NCBI GenBank assembly: GCA_007120615.1
Contig: SKNI01000079.1
Location: 1 to 5,728 of the forward strand
DNA from: Myxococcales bacterium
GTDB lineage: Bacteria > Myxococcota_A > Bradymonadia > Bradymonadales > Bradymonadaceae
Reading direction: 5' to 3'
Length of the DNA stretch: 5,728 nt
The position numbers and the translations under genes are program-made. The notes under the pieces were generated by a model. That model worked only from the letters and a program-made list of their open reading frames with translations, was not told the DNA's origin and searched no databases. Below, piece after piece: positions 1 to 5,728 of this stretch; positions within the stretch are counted from its first letter, which is position 1; every line of letters starts with the position of its first letter.

Positions 1-421
1 CGCCTTCGCACTCCGTCTTCAGCGGTCCATACGTCGAGGCATTGACCTCCTCCACATCGGGGTCCTCGAGAGTCTTTACGTAATCCGTTTCATCGACGCC
101 CTTCTTCGAGAAGTCTCGATAGACCGCCGTGGTCGAGATAAACGCGTACCGCCCGGCTTTCCCTTTCAAATACTCTCCCGAGAGCTTCACGGCCCTCGGA
201 GTATAGGCGCTGGTATCCAGGACCCAGTCCCACTCTCCATTCAACCGCTCCAGATCGCTGAATCGATCTCCCAGCACCTTCTCTACCTTCTCCTCCCCGT
301 CAAATAGACCCGGATTGGTCTTCCCCCGATGAAAGAGCGTCACATCATGCCCCCTCTCCACAGCCGCTTCCACCAGATGTCGACCCACAAATTGCGTTCC
401 ACCAAGAACCAGAATCCTCAT
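1..421 (-). CDS. NAD-dependent epimerase/dehydratase-like SDR protein (N-terminal part, runs off the left edge)
   Basis: I translated the minus strand from an ATG at 419-421; the frame stays open to base 1, giving 140 residues with the C-terminus outside the window. The protein begins MRILVLGGTQFVGRHL, a Rossmann-fold dinucleotide-binding loop (GGTQFVG, residues 7-13) typical of extended or atypical SDR epimerases. HRGKTNPGLF (31-40) follows the second beta strand, as in the group of SDR proteins annotated NAD-dependent epimerase/dehydratase. YGPLK (131-135) gives the YxxxK catalytic pair, Tyr131 and Lys135, after an ISTTAVY strand (95-101). Relatives are usually near 330 residues, so less than half is seen. 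GGAGG at 430-434, eight bases before the ATG, supports this start. The substrate cannot be told from the sequence. It shares a strand with the pyrimidine cluster but is separated from it by a terminator and about 400 bases, so it is probably a separate transcription unit. Confidence 0.88.
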   Translation of the reverse strand, partial: MRILVLGGTQFVGRHLVEAAVERGHDVTLFHRGKTNPGLFDGEEKVEKVLGDRFSDLERLNGEWDWVLDTSAYTPRAVKLSGEYLKGKAGRYAFISTTAVYRDFSKKGVDETDYVKTLEDPDVEEVNASTYGPLKTECEG

Positions 422-473
422 ATCAATTTCCTCCAAATTTCCACACCGAGATCCAATAAATACAACCACTTAT

Positions 474-501
474 AACGGTACCTGACACCGTTTCGATGTC
501 A
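474..501. repeat. Nested inverted repeats around AACGGTACCTGACACCGTT
   Basis: AACGGT (474-479) and ACCGTT (487-492) are perfect inverted copies with a 7-base loop. Overlapping them, TGACA (483-487) and TGTCA (497-501) are inverted copies 9 bases apart, and GGTACC (477-482) is itself a palindrome. The arrangement lies 53 to 80 bases upstream of the SDR start codon, so it could be an operator in that gene's control region. The core GGTACCTGACACC also resembles, from memory, dispersed REP-like repeats associated with Y1 (IS200/RAYT-type) transposases; that is not provable here. No transposase gene is present. The hairpin lacks a good T-run, so it does not look like an intrinsic terminator. Confidence 0.45.
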
Positions 502-557
502 TTTATGGGGGCATATTTTCACATCATAACACGCCTCCCAGAACCCATTTGCGCAAC

Positions 558-579
558 GGACATTAAATCATGGACATTA
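558..579. repeat. Short direct repeat GGACATTA x2, 14 bases apart
   Basis: GGACATTA occurs at 558-565 and again at 572-579, separated by AATCAT. The 14-base period is not a full helical turn multiple. It sits 50 to 70 bases before the plus-strand short ORF and could be a regulator half-site pair, but two 8-base copies in AT-rich spacer could also be chance. Confidence 0.25.
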
Positions 580-629
580 CTCCTGCCGCACTCAACAGTT
601 AAGGATACCTGACCGCGAGTCAATGAATC

Positions 630-770
630 GTGAAAAGACAGCCCCTTGCATTTGTGCTCGTTCTTCTACTTCTCTGCGTTTCCACCTCGGCCCACGCCGG
701 ATGGACCCAGCCCGAAGGTGACGGCTACGCCAAATTCTGGTTCGCAAAACAAAACGGTCGCGGAAGCTGA
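630..770 (+). CDS. 46-residue ORF with signal peptide; probable 5' remnant of a larger exported-protein gene
   Basis: Translation from GTG at 630 gives a textbook Sec signal peptide: a basic n-region (KRQP, residues 2-5), a hydrophobic core (about 6-17, AFVLVLLLLCV) and an AHA motif (21-23), with predicted cleavage before Gly24. Only 23 mature residues follow, beginning GWTQPEGDGYAKFWFAKQ. Tryptophan and glycine-aromatic patterns like this open many Gram-negative outer-membrane barrel-type proteins, which are hundreds of residues long. The reading frame ends at a TGA (768-770) inside the left arm of the downstream terminator, as if everything between an early codon and the terminator had been deleted. 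A TGA at 624-626 in the same frame makes GTG 630 the first usable start. The Shine-Dalgarno is poor: a GAG at 617-619, with a better AAGGA (601-605) too far away. It may instead be a genuine small secreted peptide. The signal peptide is seen; the remnant interpretation is inference. Confidence 0.4.
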   Translation: MKRQPLAFVLVLLLLCVSTSAHAGWTQPEGDGYAKFWFAKQNGRGS

Positions 771-799
771 ATTTCTCAGCTTCCACGACCGCCTTTTTT
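746..799. terminator. Bidirectional intrinsic terminator between convergent genes
   Basis: The arms 755-770 and 776-791 pair over 16 positions with a single C-A mismatch (761/785) and a 5-base loop (ATTTC). On the plus strand the stem is followed by CC and six Ts (794-799). On the minus strand it is followed by TTTTGTTTTG (complement of 745-754). It therefore suits termination of the pyrimidine cluster, whose last stop codon is at 821-823, 30 bases before the stem, and also of the plus-strand short ORF. That ORF's TGA stop (768-770) lies within the left arm. Confidence 0.88.
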
Positions 800-820
800 G
801 ATCCTGTTTTTACGAAACCG

Positions 821-2137
821 TCACTCAAACGCCGCGTCGGTGATCTCCAGGCCACGATCGATGATCGCAAACCCCTCCCGAAGCTGCTCTTCGGTGATGC
901 ACAGCGGGGGGTTGCACATAAAGCTGCCCCACCGAACGAAGGTAAAGAGTCCGTTATCACGGAAGAATTTACCCAGCTTCGTCATCGCCGGATGGCTCCC
1001 ATTATAAGGCGCCATCGGCTCACCGTCGGCGTTCTTCTGGATATCCATCATCCCGAAGAGACCCAGGGCGCGCCCCTCTTTGACCGAGACGTGACGCTCC
1101 TGAAGACGATCCATCTCTTCTCGCATCACGTGCTGCATCTTTGCGGCGTTCTCCACCAACTCTTCCTCAATGAGGACGTTGATCGCCGCTTCCGCAGCCG
1201 CCAGACCCACACAATGTGAATTATAGGTCAGCCCGCCCCAGAAGACGTTCTCATCGAAGTGCTGTGCGATCTCATCTCGCATCGCCACCGCTCCGAGCGG
1301 CGCATAGGCGCTGGTCAATCCCTTTGCCATGGTCACGATATCGGGGACGATGCCGAAATGCTCAAAGGCGAACATCTTTCCCGTTCGCCCAAACCCGGCC
1401 ATCACCTCGTCGCAGACCAGAAGAATTCCGTACTTCTCAAGCAACGCCTTGAGCCCTTTGAGGTAGCCCTTCGGCGGGGGAAGCACACCGTTTGTACCGA
1501 TCACCGTCTCCACGAACATCGCGGCGATGGAGTCCGGCCCCTCGTACATGATCACTTCTTCGAGATACTTCAGATTCTCAGCCGTCTGTTCCTCTTCGGT
1601 CGCCCCGAACGAATAGTGATAGGGCCTGGGGTCCATGACCTTCACAAAGCCCGGCGTCCCCGGCTCATTGGGAATCCGCCGGGGATCTCCGGTCAACTGC
1701 ATGCAGGCGTTGGTCGCACCGTGATAACTTCGATAGCGACTCAGAATTTTTTGCCGACCCGTATATTGCCGCACGATCTTGATGGCGTTTTCGTTGGCTT
1801 CGGCGCCACCGAGGGTGAAGAAAAACCGGTTCATCTCAGGCGGTGTGATCTTCGCCAAAAGCTGCCCCATCCGAGCCCGCACGGCGGTCGCCGACGCCGG
1901 AAATACATAGGCCAGTTGCGCCACCTGATCTTGAATCGCCTTGATCACTTTTGGGTGCCCGTGACCAATATTGACGCACATCAACTGGCTGTTGAAGTCC
2001 AGAAATTGCTTGCCATCAGGCGTATAAAAATACACTCCCTCCGCGCGCTCCACGGGCAGCGGGTTCACCGCTTCGCCCTTGGACCAGGTATACATGGTGT
2101 GGCGCTTACAGAGGTCAATCATTTCTTCTGAGTTCAC
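821..2137 (-). CDS. Class III PLP aminotransferase, probable beta-alanine / 3-aminoisobutyrate aminotransferase
   Basis: This is a 438-residue fold-type I PLP enzyme of aminotransferase class III (the omega-amino acid group). GGAEANENAIK (110-120) binds the cofactor phosphate and SYHG (137-140) stacks on the ring. Asp243 in CDEVMAGFGRTG pairs with the pyridine nitrogen, Lys272 in TMAKGL forms the Schiff base, and Thr304 in GGLTYNSH contacts the phosphate from the partner subunit. The N-terminus (MYTWSKG..VNPLPVERAEGVY, FNSQLMCVNIGHGHP) resembles beta-alanine and taurine:pyruvate aminotransferases. Next to dihydropyrimidinase and a semialdehyde dehydrogenase, the likely job is to convert beta-alanine (from uracil) or 3-aminoisobutyrate (from thymine) to malonate or methylmalonate semialdehyde, with pyruvate or 2-oxoglutarate as acceptor. 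It is cytosolic and last in the cluster, 58 bases after the dehydrogenase gene and just before the terminator. Family assignment is firm; the amino donor and acceptor are inferred from context. A taurine or GABA transaminase is the main alternative. Confidence 0.9.
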   Translation of the reverse strand: MNSEEMIDLCKRHTMYTWSKGEAVNPLPVERAEGVYFYTPDGKQFLDFNSQLMCVNIGHGHPKVIKAIQDQVAQLAYVFPASATAVRARMGQLLAKITPPEMNRFFFTLGGAEANENAIKIVRQYTGRQKILSRYRSYHGATNACMQLTGDPRRIPNEPGTPGFVKVMDPRPYHYSFGATEEEQTAENLKYLEEVIMYEGPDSIAAMFVETVIGTNGVLPPPKGYLKGLKALLEKYGILLVCDEVMAGFGRTGKMFAFEHFGIVPDIVTMAKGLTSAYAPLGAVAMRDEIAQHFDENVFWGGLTYNSHCVGLAAAEAAINVLIEEELVENAAKMQHVMREEMDRLQERHVSVKEGRALGLFGMMDIQKNADGEPMAPYNGSHPAMTKLGKFFRDNGLFTFVRWGSFMCNPPLCITEEQLREGFAIIDRGLEITDAAFE

Positions 2138-2142
2138 AATCT

Positions 2143-2148
2143 CTCCTT
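2143..2148 (-). promoter_or_regulatory. Ribosome binding site fixing the GTG start of the aminotransferase
   Basis: The minus strand reads AAGGAG, then AGATT, then GTG. The 5-base spacing to GTG at 2135-2137 is good, whereas the next in-frame ATG (residue 6) would be 20 bases away. This supports the GTG start. Confidence 0.75.
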
Positions 2149-2195
2149 ACCGTAGAACTTGGCTCCTGGCAGAACAATCCGGCTCTCAAACCAGC

Positions 2196-3695
2196 TCAGC
2201 TCATCCAGGTCTGGTCCGACTGAAGAGCCCACTTCGAGGTTACTTTTCGGGGGCGGGTCCAGAAGGTAAATCCATCCCACCCGGTCATATCGCCGTGGCC
2301 GAATTTACTGTCGTTCCAGCCGCCAAATGCAAAGGGCTCGCGCGGCACGGGAACTCCGATATTGACGCCGCACATGCCGGCCTCAAATCGATTGATCGCA
2401 CGCTCCGCGATGCCGCCGTTGGTGGTATAGATGGCCGCCGCGTTGCCGTAGGGGCTTGCGTTTTCGATCTCCAACGCCTCTTCCAGCGTATCGACCCGCA
2501 CAATCGTGAGCACCGGCCCAAAGATCTCTTCGGTGGCACAGGGATGGCCGGGTTTGACGTTGTCCAGAATCGTGGGCCCGATCCATCGTCCGCCGGCGCC
2601 TTCTACCTTCGCGCCTCGTCCGTCGACGATCACATCGGCGCCGTCCGCTTCTGCCTGATCGATAAAGCCCATGATTCGCTCATAGGACTCATCGGTGATG
2701 ATCGGCCCGATTCCGGTGCCAGGTTCGATCTGGGCCGAACCTTCGGCAACCGCATCGATGATATGCTGGGTGTCACCGACGGCCAGCAATACGGCCGCTG
2801 CCATGCAGCGCTGTCCGGCGCATCCCGTAAACGAGGCGATCACATTCGAGGAGGTCAACTCCAGATCCGCATCGGGCACCACCACCAGGTGATTCTTCGC
2901 TCCGCCCAGACAGACCATCTTCTTGCCGGTCTTTGAGCCGCGCTCATAGACGATCTTGGCCACCGGCGTAGAGCCGACAAAAGCCACCGCTTTGATGCCC
3001 TCGTGATCGGTGATCGCTTCCACCGCTTCTTTGCCGCCGTTGACGATATTGAAGACCCCGTCGGGAAGACCGGCCTCCTGAAGAAGCTCGGCCAACTTCA
3101 TCGCTCCGTACGGCGTGCGCTCGGAGGGCTTCATGATAAACGAATTGCCCGCCACCAGCGCCTGGGGAATCATCCACAGGGGCACCATCGTCGGGAAATT
3201 AAAGGGCGTCACACCGGCGACCACTCCGATCGGCTCGTGGATCACCCGGCAATTTACTCCGCGGCTTACGTCTAACTGACCGCCGTCGGCCATATTCTGC
3301 AACGACGCTCCCATCTCCACGCATTCGATGCCTTTGAGCACTTCTGCCTTGGCCTCGGGGAAGGTCTTTCCGTTCTCATGAGAGAGCAGCCAGGACAACT
3401 CGTCGAGGTTCTCTTCCATCAAGGATTTGAGCTTATAGAGCACCTCGGCGCGCTCCCGAATCGGACGCTCCGCCCAGCCGGGCTGGGCATTTTTCGCCGC
3501 TTCAAAGGCCGATTGTAGATCGCTCTTATTGGAAAAGACCACCGAACCCATCACCTCTCCATGACGGGGATTGAGCACTTCTTCGCTATTTCCGGAGGCC
3601 GACGGGGTCCACTCCCCGCCGATCCAGTTCTGGGCCTGTACATACTCCACGAAGTCATAGTCGCGGGCGGAAAATTCAAATTTCGAATTCGTCAT
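2196..3695 (-). CDS. mmsA: CoA-acylating (methyl)malonate-semialdehyde dehydrogenase
   Basis: This 499-residue aldehyde dehydrogenase superfamily member matches the usual length of MmsA/IolA enzymes. These oxidise methylmalonate semialdehyde to propionyl-CoA, or malonate semialdehyde to acetyl-CoA, with NAD+ and CoA, releasing CO2. TPFNFP (163-168) carries the oxyanion-hole Asn166, MKPSE with Lys189 binds NAD, FVGSTPVAK starts at 239, the nucleophile is Cys297 in GCAGQRCMA, and EIFGP is at 390-394. Hydrolytic aldehyde dehydrogenases have ELGGK with a general-base Glu; here the segment is CLGGAKNH (262-269), so that Glu is absent, as in the CoA-dependent subfamily. AGGAG eight bases before the ATG supports the start. 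It lies between the dihydropyrimidinase and aminotransferase genes, so it would consume the semialdehyde made by the aminotransferase. A role in valine or inositol breakdown is possible for the family but less likely in this setting. Confidence 0.93.
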   Translation of the reverse strand: MTNSKFEFSARDYDFVEYVQAQNWIGGEWTPSASGNSEEVLNPRHGEVMGSVVFSNKSDLQSAFEAAKNAQPGWAERPIRERAEVLYKLKSLMEENLDELSWLLSHENGKTFPEAKAEVLKGIECVEMGASLQNMADGGQLDVSRGVNCRVIHEPIGVVAGVTPFNFPTMVPLWMIPQALVAGNSFIMKPSERTPYGAMKLAELLQEAGLPDGVFNIVNGGKEAVEAITDHEGIKAVAFVGSTPVAKIVYERGSKTGKKMVCLGGAKNHLVVVPDADLELTSSNVIASFTGCAGQRCMAAAVLLAVGDTQHIIDAVAEGSAQIEPGTGIGPIITDESYERIMGFIDQAEADGADVIVDGRGAKVEGAGGRWIGPTILDNVKPGHPCATEEIFGPVLTIVRVDTLEEALEIENASPYGNAAAIYTTNGGIAERAINRFEAGMCGVNIGVPVPREPFAFGGWNDSKFGHGDMTGWDGFTFWTRPRKVTSKWALQSDQTWMS

Positions 3696-3849
3696 CTTCA
3701 GTTCTCCTATTACTCAAAATTTGGGATTCCCGACCGCATACCTCTCCGACGGGACTCTTCTGTGATTTTAACGTTGTTGAAATTGGAAATGGGCCGAATC
3801 CATTCCATCAGGCCCCGGCACCGACTGGAAGCATCGACAAAAACACCGA
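3696..3849. other. 154-base gap inside the cluster (dihydropyrimidinase to semialdehyde dehydrogenase)
   Basis: This gap is nearly three times the other two in the cluster. It contains the dehydrogenase ribosome binding site (AGGAG, 3704-3708) and two CACCGACT copies (3819-3826 and 3844-3851, the second overlapping the dihydropyrimidinase stop). A TAAAAT hexamer on the minus strand (3765-3770) could be a -10 box, but I see no acceptable -35. Short inverted pairs (TCCCG/CGGGA at 3728-3732 and 3750-3754; TTCCA/TGGAA at 3803-3807 and 3826-3830) have long loops and no T-run, so no terminator is called. A minus-strand ATG at 3806-3808 opens 32 codons ending in TAA (3710-3712) directly before the Shine-Dalgarno. 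It has no recognisable product and only a weak upstream GGGG, so I do not call it a gene. Confidence 0.45.
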
Positions 3850-5232
3850 CTAAAAGTGAGTCGGCTCGCGCTTCAACAGCCGCCCGATTCCTTTGGTCCC
3901 AACGAATTCTCCGTCGCGAACCTGCACATTGCCCCGCACCGTTACCAGGTCACATCGCCCGTGCACGTCGAAGCCCTCAAAGGGATTATAATCGATATTC
4001 ATATGATGGGTCTTGGCGCTGATCACGTCGCGATGCTCCGGATCATATACCACCAGATCGGCATCACTTCCGAGCTGAATCGTGCCCTTCTTCGGAAAAA
4101 GCCCGAAGATCTTGGCCGCCGCCGTACTGGCCGCGTCCACAAACCGGTGAAGATCGATTCGCCCGGTCTCCACGCCGTGGGTATAAAACATCCGCACCCG
4201 ATCCTCGAGCGAGGGAATGCCATTGGGAATCAGGGTGAAGTCGTCTTTGCCCATCTTCTTCTGAGTCGTATCAAAGGGGGCATGATCGCTTCCCAATGTG
4301 GACACCATCCCGTGGCGAAAGCCCTCCCAGAGCGGTTCCTGATTGCTGACCTCTCGAAGGGGAGGACTCATCACGAAGTTGGCCCCTTCAAAGTCGGGCC
4401 GCTCCGCATAAGACTTATCCAACAGAAGATGCTGAATCAGCGTCTCTACATAGACATTGACCCCTCGAAATTTCGCTTCCACTGCCTGACGAAGTGCATC
4501 CTCACAGGAGAGATGAACCACATAACAATGGGCTCCGGTCAGCTCCGACATCGTGCAGAGATGACGAGTACCTTCGGCCTCCACTGAAACCGGACGACTG
4601 GGCTCATGCCACTGGGGCCCCGTCTTTCCGGCGGCCAACAGCTCTTTTTGCAATTCGGCGACCATATCGGGATTTTCGCAATGAGCCGTAACGATAACAC
4701 CGAGCTCTTTGGCCAGCTTCATGGTGTGAAAGAGCTGCTTATCGTCGATCCCCAACGCCCCGCGATAGGCCAGAAATACTTTGAAGCTCGCGATTCCGCT
4801 GGATACGATCTCTCGAAGCTGAGACTGAACCTCGTCATCGTAGCGCGTCACCGCCATATGCCAGGTATAATCGGAGGCCGCGTTGCCTTCGGCCTGTCCT
4901 CGCCAGGTATCGATGGCCGACAGAGGCGCCTCATCCTGGCCGGGGATCACAAAATCGATCAGCGTCGTAGTTCCCCCGCAAAGGGCCGAGATCGTTGCCG
5001 TCTCGTAGGTGTCCTTTGCATAGGTCCCCATAAACGGAAGGTGCACATGGGTATGGGGGTCGATGAAGCCGGGAAAGACATATTTCCCGGCCGCATCATA
5101 GGTCTCTACATCGGGAGGAGCGTCCAGATCTTTTCCGATGGCCACGATCGTGCCATCTTCGCATAAGATATCGGCCGTATAACGCTGACTGGCGGTGATG
5201 ATCTCACCATTTTTGATCAACAGATTGGACAT
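3850..5232 (-). CDS. hydA: Dihydropyrimidinase (D-hydantoinase family)
   Basis: This 460-residue cyclic amidohydrolase opens 5,6-dihydrouracil or dihydrothymine to N-carbamoyl-beta-alanine or its 2-methyl derivative. All binuclear metal ligands expected in the family can be seen. DPHTH gives His60 and His62, SFKVF gives Lys151 (the carboxylated bridging lysine), TAHCEN gives His184, VVHLSC gives His240 and GSDHAP gives Asp316. Tyr156, five residues after the lysine, matches the substrate-binding tyrosine of D-hydantoinases. The small beta-sandwich domain is formed by the N-terminal 50 and the last 75 or so residues (GSDADLVVYDPE at 388-399). Length is normal. GAGGAG ends nine bases before the ATG, supporting this start. 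It lies 55 bases after preA, the enzyme that makes its substrate, which favours dihydropyrimidinase over allantoinase or a general hydantoinase. Cytosolic, expected to be a zinc-type tetramer from family knowledge. Confidence 0.94.
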   Translation of the reverse strand: MSNLLIKNGEIITASQRYTADILCEDGTIVAIGKDLDAPPDVETYDAAGKYVFPGFIDPHTHVHLPFMGTYAKDTYETATISALCGGTTTLIDFVIPGQDEAPLSAIDTWRGQAEGNAASDYTWHMAVTRYDDEVQSQLREIVSSGIASFKVFLAYRGALGIDDKQLFHTMKLAKELGVIVTAHCENPDMVAELQKELLAAGKTGPQWHEPSRPVSVEAEGTRHLCTMSELTGAHCYVVHLSCEDALRQAVEAKFRGVNVYVETLIQHLLLDKSYAERPDFEGANFVMSPPLREVSNQEPLWEGFRHGMVSTLGSDHAPFDTTQKKMGKDDFTLIPNGIPSLEDRVRMFYTHGVETGRIDLHRFVDAASTAAAKIFGLFPKKGTIQLGSDADLVVYDPEHRDVISAKTHHMNIDYNPFEGFDVHGRCDLVTVRGNVQVRDGEFVGTKGIGRLLKREPTHF

Positions 5233-5287
5233 AGATCTCTTCTCCTCATGAGGCAGATAATTTCACCGTTTCTTTGTCTCCCCGCTA

Positions 5288-5728
5288 TTATTGATGCTCC
5301 GGTCGGGGCGCCAGCTCCTTTTCTCCGGCCGAATATTCTTCCCAGGAACAGGGCTCATAATCGTTGGGGACCTCCACCATCTCGATGCACCCTTCCACGG
5401 GGCAGACCAGACTGCACAGGTTACAGCCCACGCAGGCCTCGGTGTTGATCTCCACATAGGTTCGACCATCTTCTCGAGGTCGAGAAAAGATCGCCTGGTG
5501 GGCGCCGTCTTCGCAGGCCGTATAACAGAGCCCGCAGCCGATGCAGCTCTCCTGATCGATATGAGCGTTGACCGCAAAGTTGAGGTCCAACTCCTTCCAG
5601 TGGTGGAGCTTATCGAGACTCTTTCCCTGCAACTCTTGAAGGGTCATGCCCTTCTCGTCGAGATAGTTGGAGAGTCCGTCTTTGAGATCCTCGACGATCC
5701 GAAATCCGTAATGCATCACCGCCGTGCA
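5288..5728 (-). CDS. preA: NAD(P)-dependent dihydropyrimidine dehydrogenase, catalytic subunit PreA (C-terminal part, runs off the right edge)
   Basis: The frame is open from the window edge to a TAA at 5288-5290, giving 146 residues; the start and the FMN-binding barrel lie outside. The fragment opens CTAVMHYGFRIVEDL, matching the last part of the dihydroorotate-dehydrogenase-like barrel of PreA (compare the CTAAMTYGFRIV region of the E. coli protein, from memory). A linker of about 45 residues leads to a ferredoxin-like domain with two 4Fe-4S motifs: CIGCGLCYTAC (Cys62, 65, 68, 72 of the fragment) and CVGCNLCSLVCP (Cys99, 102, 105, 109). EDGAHQ after the first motif is typical of bacterial dihydropyrimidine dehydrogenases. 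The enzyme reduces uracil or thymine with electrons from NAD(P)H, normally passed by a partner flavoprotein (PreT in E. coli), which is not in view. A tail of about 25 acidic and proline-containing residues follows. An internal GTG at 5717-5719 is not the true start. Confidence 0.93.
   Translation of the reverse strand, partial: CTAVMHYGFRIVEDLKDGLSNYLDEKGMTLQELQGKSLDKLHHWKELDLNFAVNAHIDQESCIGCGLCYTACEDGAHQAIFSRPREDGRTYVEINTEACVGCNLCSLVCPVEGCIEMVEVPNDYEPCSWEEYSAGEKELAPRPEHQ

Larger units (their letters stand above)
422..629. other. Gene-free intergenic stretch between the SDR gene and the short secreted ORF
   Basis: This stretch is AT-richer than its surroundings and has no convincing ORF on either strand. 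It should contain the promoter of the minus-strand SDR gene and, if it is expressed, that of the plus-strand ORF at 630. I found no pair of -35 and -10 hexamers good enough to call. It contains the SDR gene's ribosome binding site (430-434), nested inverted repeats (474-501), a GGACATTA direct repeat (558-565 and 572-579), and a TACCTGAC octamer at 606-613 that repeats the one at 479-486. Confidence 0.6.

Noticed and set aside
491..530. Possible plus-strand promoter (TTTCGA, 17 bases, TATTTT)
   Set aside because: The -35 match is poor and the pair would leave a long leader; AT-rich spacer yields such pairs by chance.
623..721. Alternative ATG at 623 for a plus-strand peptide
   Set aside because: It is in a different frame, gives an Arg-rich 32-residue product without a signal peptide, and ends inside the better-supported GTG ORF.
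592..960. 122-codon minus-strand frame overlapping the terminator and the aminotransferase 3' end
   Set aside because: It runs through the strong terminator, overlaps a real gene in another frame and is very rich in Arg and Ser with no family pattern.
1259..2131. 290-codon open frame on the plus strand, antisense to the aminotransferase
   Set aside because: It lies wholly opposite a conserved enzyme with all catalytic residues, has no family resemblance and is rich in His/Arg as expected from reading GC-biased codons backwards.
2079..2936. 285-codon open frame on the plus strand, antisense to the semialdehyde dehydrogenase
   Set aside because: It overlaps the opposite strand of a full-length, motif-complete dehydrogenase and spans two genes; no domain is recognisable.
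3728..3754. TCCCG/CGGGA hairpin in the internal gap
   Set aside because: The stem is only 5 base pairs with a 17-base loop and no T-run, so it is not a credible terminator or riboswitch stem.
3856..5166. Long plus-strand open frames (3856-4587 and 4606-5166) opposite the dihydropyrimidinase
   Set aside because: These are shadows of the dihydropyrimidinase codons, with no recognisable domains and no independent ribosome binding evidence.
1..5728. tRNA, rRNA, CRISPR array, insertion sequence, phage or toxin-antitoxin genes
   Set aside because: I looked for cloverleaf ends, regularly spaced repeats, transposase motifs and small paired genes on both strands and found none.

Overview
The window is moderately GC-rich bacterial DNA, densely coded, with almost every gene on the minus strand. 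Shine-Dalgarno sites (AGGAG type) precede the genes, and one short plus-strand ORF encodes a Gram-negative-looking signal peptide. I would guess a proteobacterial or myxobacterial-type organism from the protein flavour, but no ribosomal RNA or other taxonomic marker is present, so this is weak.

The main content (about 821 to 5728, read right to left) is a four-gene co-directional cluster for reductive pyrimidine breakdown. First comes the C-terminal part of PreA, the catalytic iron-sulfur flavoprotein subunit of dihydropyrimidine dehydrogenase (uracil or thymine to the 5,6-dihydro form). Next is a dihydropyrimidinase that opens the ring to the N-carbamoyl beta-amino acid. A CoA-acylating (methyl)malonate-semialdehyde dehydrogenase follows, and last a class III PLP aminotransferase. 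The order of chemistry is: reduce the ring, open it, remove the carbamoyl group (this enzyme is not in the window), transaminate beta-alanine or 3-aminoisobutyrate to the semialdehyde, then oxidise to acetyl-CoA or propionyl-CoA. The cluster therefore looks designed to take pyrimidines all the way to central carbon metabolism, not only to release nitrogen. The gaps between genes are 55, 154 and 58 bases; only the 154-base gap is large enough to hold regulatory sequence.

The cluster ends at a strong stem-loop at about 755 to 791, with a T-run on both sides, placed to stop transcription from either direction. On the other side of it lies a plus-strand 46-codon ORF (630 to 770) with a clear cleavable signal peptide and only 23 residues of mature sequence; its stop codon is inside the terminator stem. 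It is either a tiny secreted peptide or, more probably, the surviving 5' end of a larger exported-protein gene.

The stretch from 422 to about 629 has no gene. It holds the ribosome binding site of the leftmost gene, nested inverted repeats around AACGGTACCTGACACCGTT (474 to 501), a loosely related TACCTGAC copy near 606, and a GGACATTA direct repeat. The left edge (1 to 421, minus strand) is the N-terminal 140 residues of an NAD-dependent epimerase/dehydratase-like SDR protein, apparently unrelated to the pyrimidine genes.

Nothing here is clearly a new system. The items most worth a second look are the truncated secreted ORF fused into the terminator, the inverted-repeat element, and the catabolic cluster's missing amidohydrolase and its 154-base internal gap.
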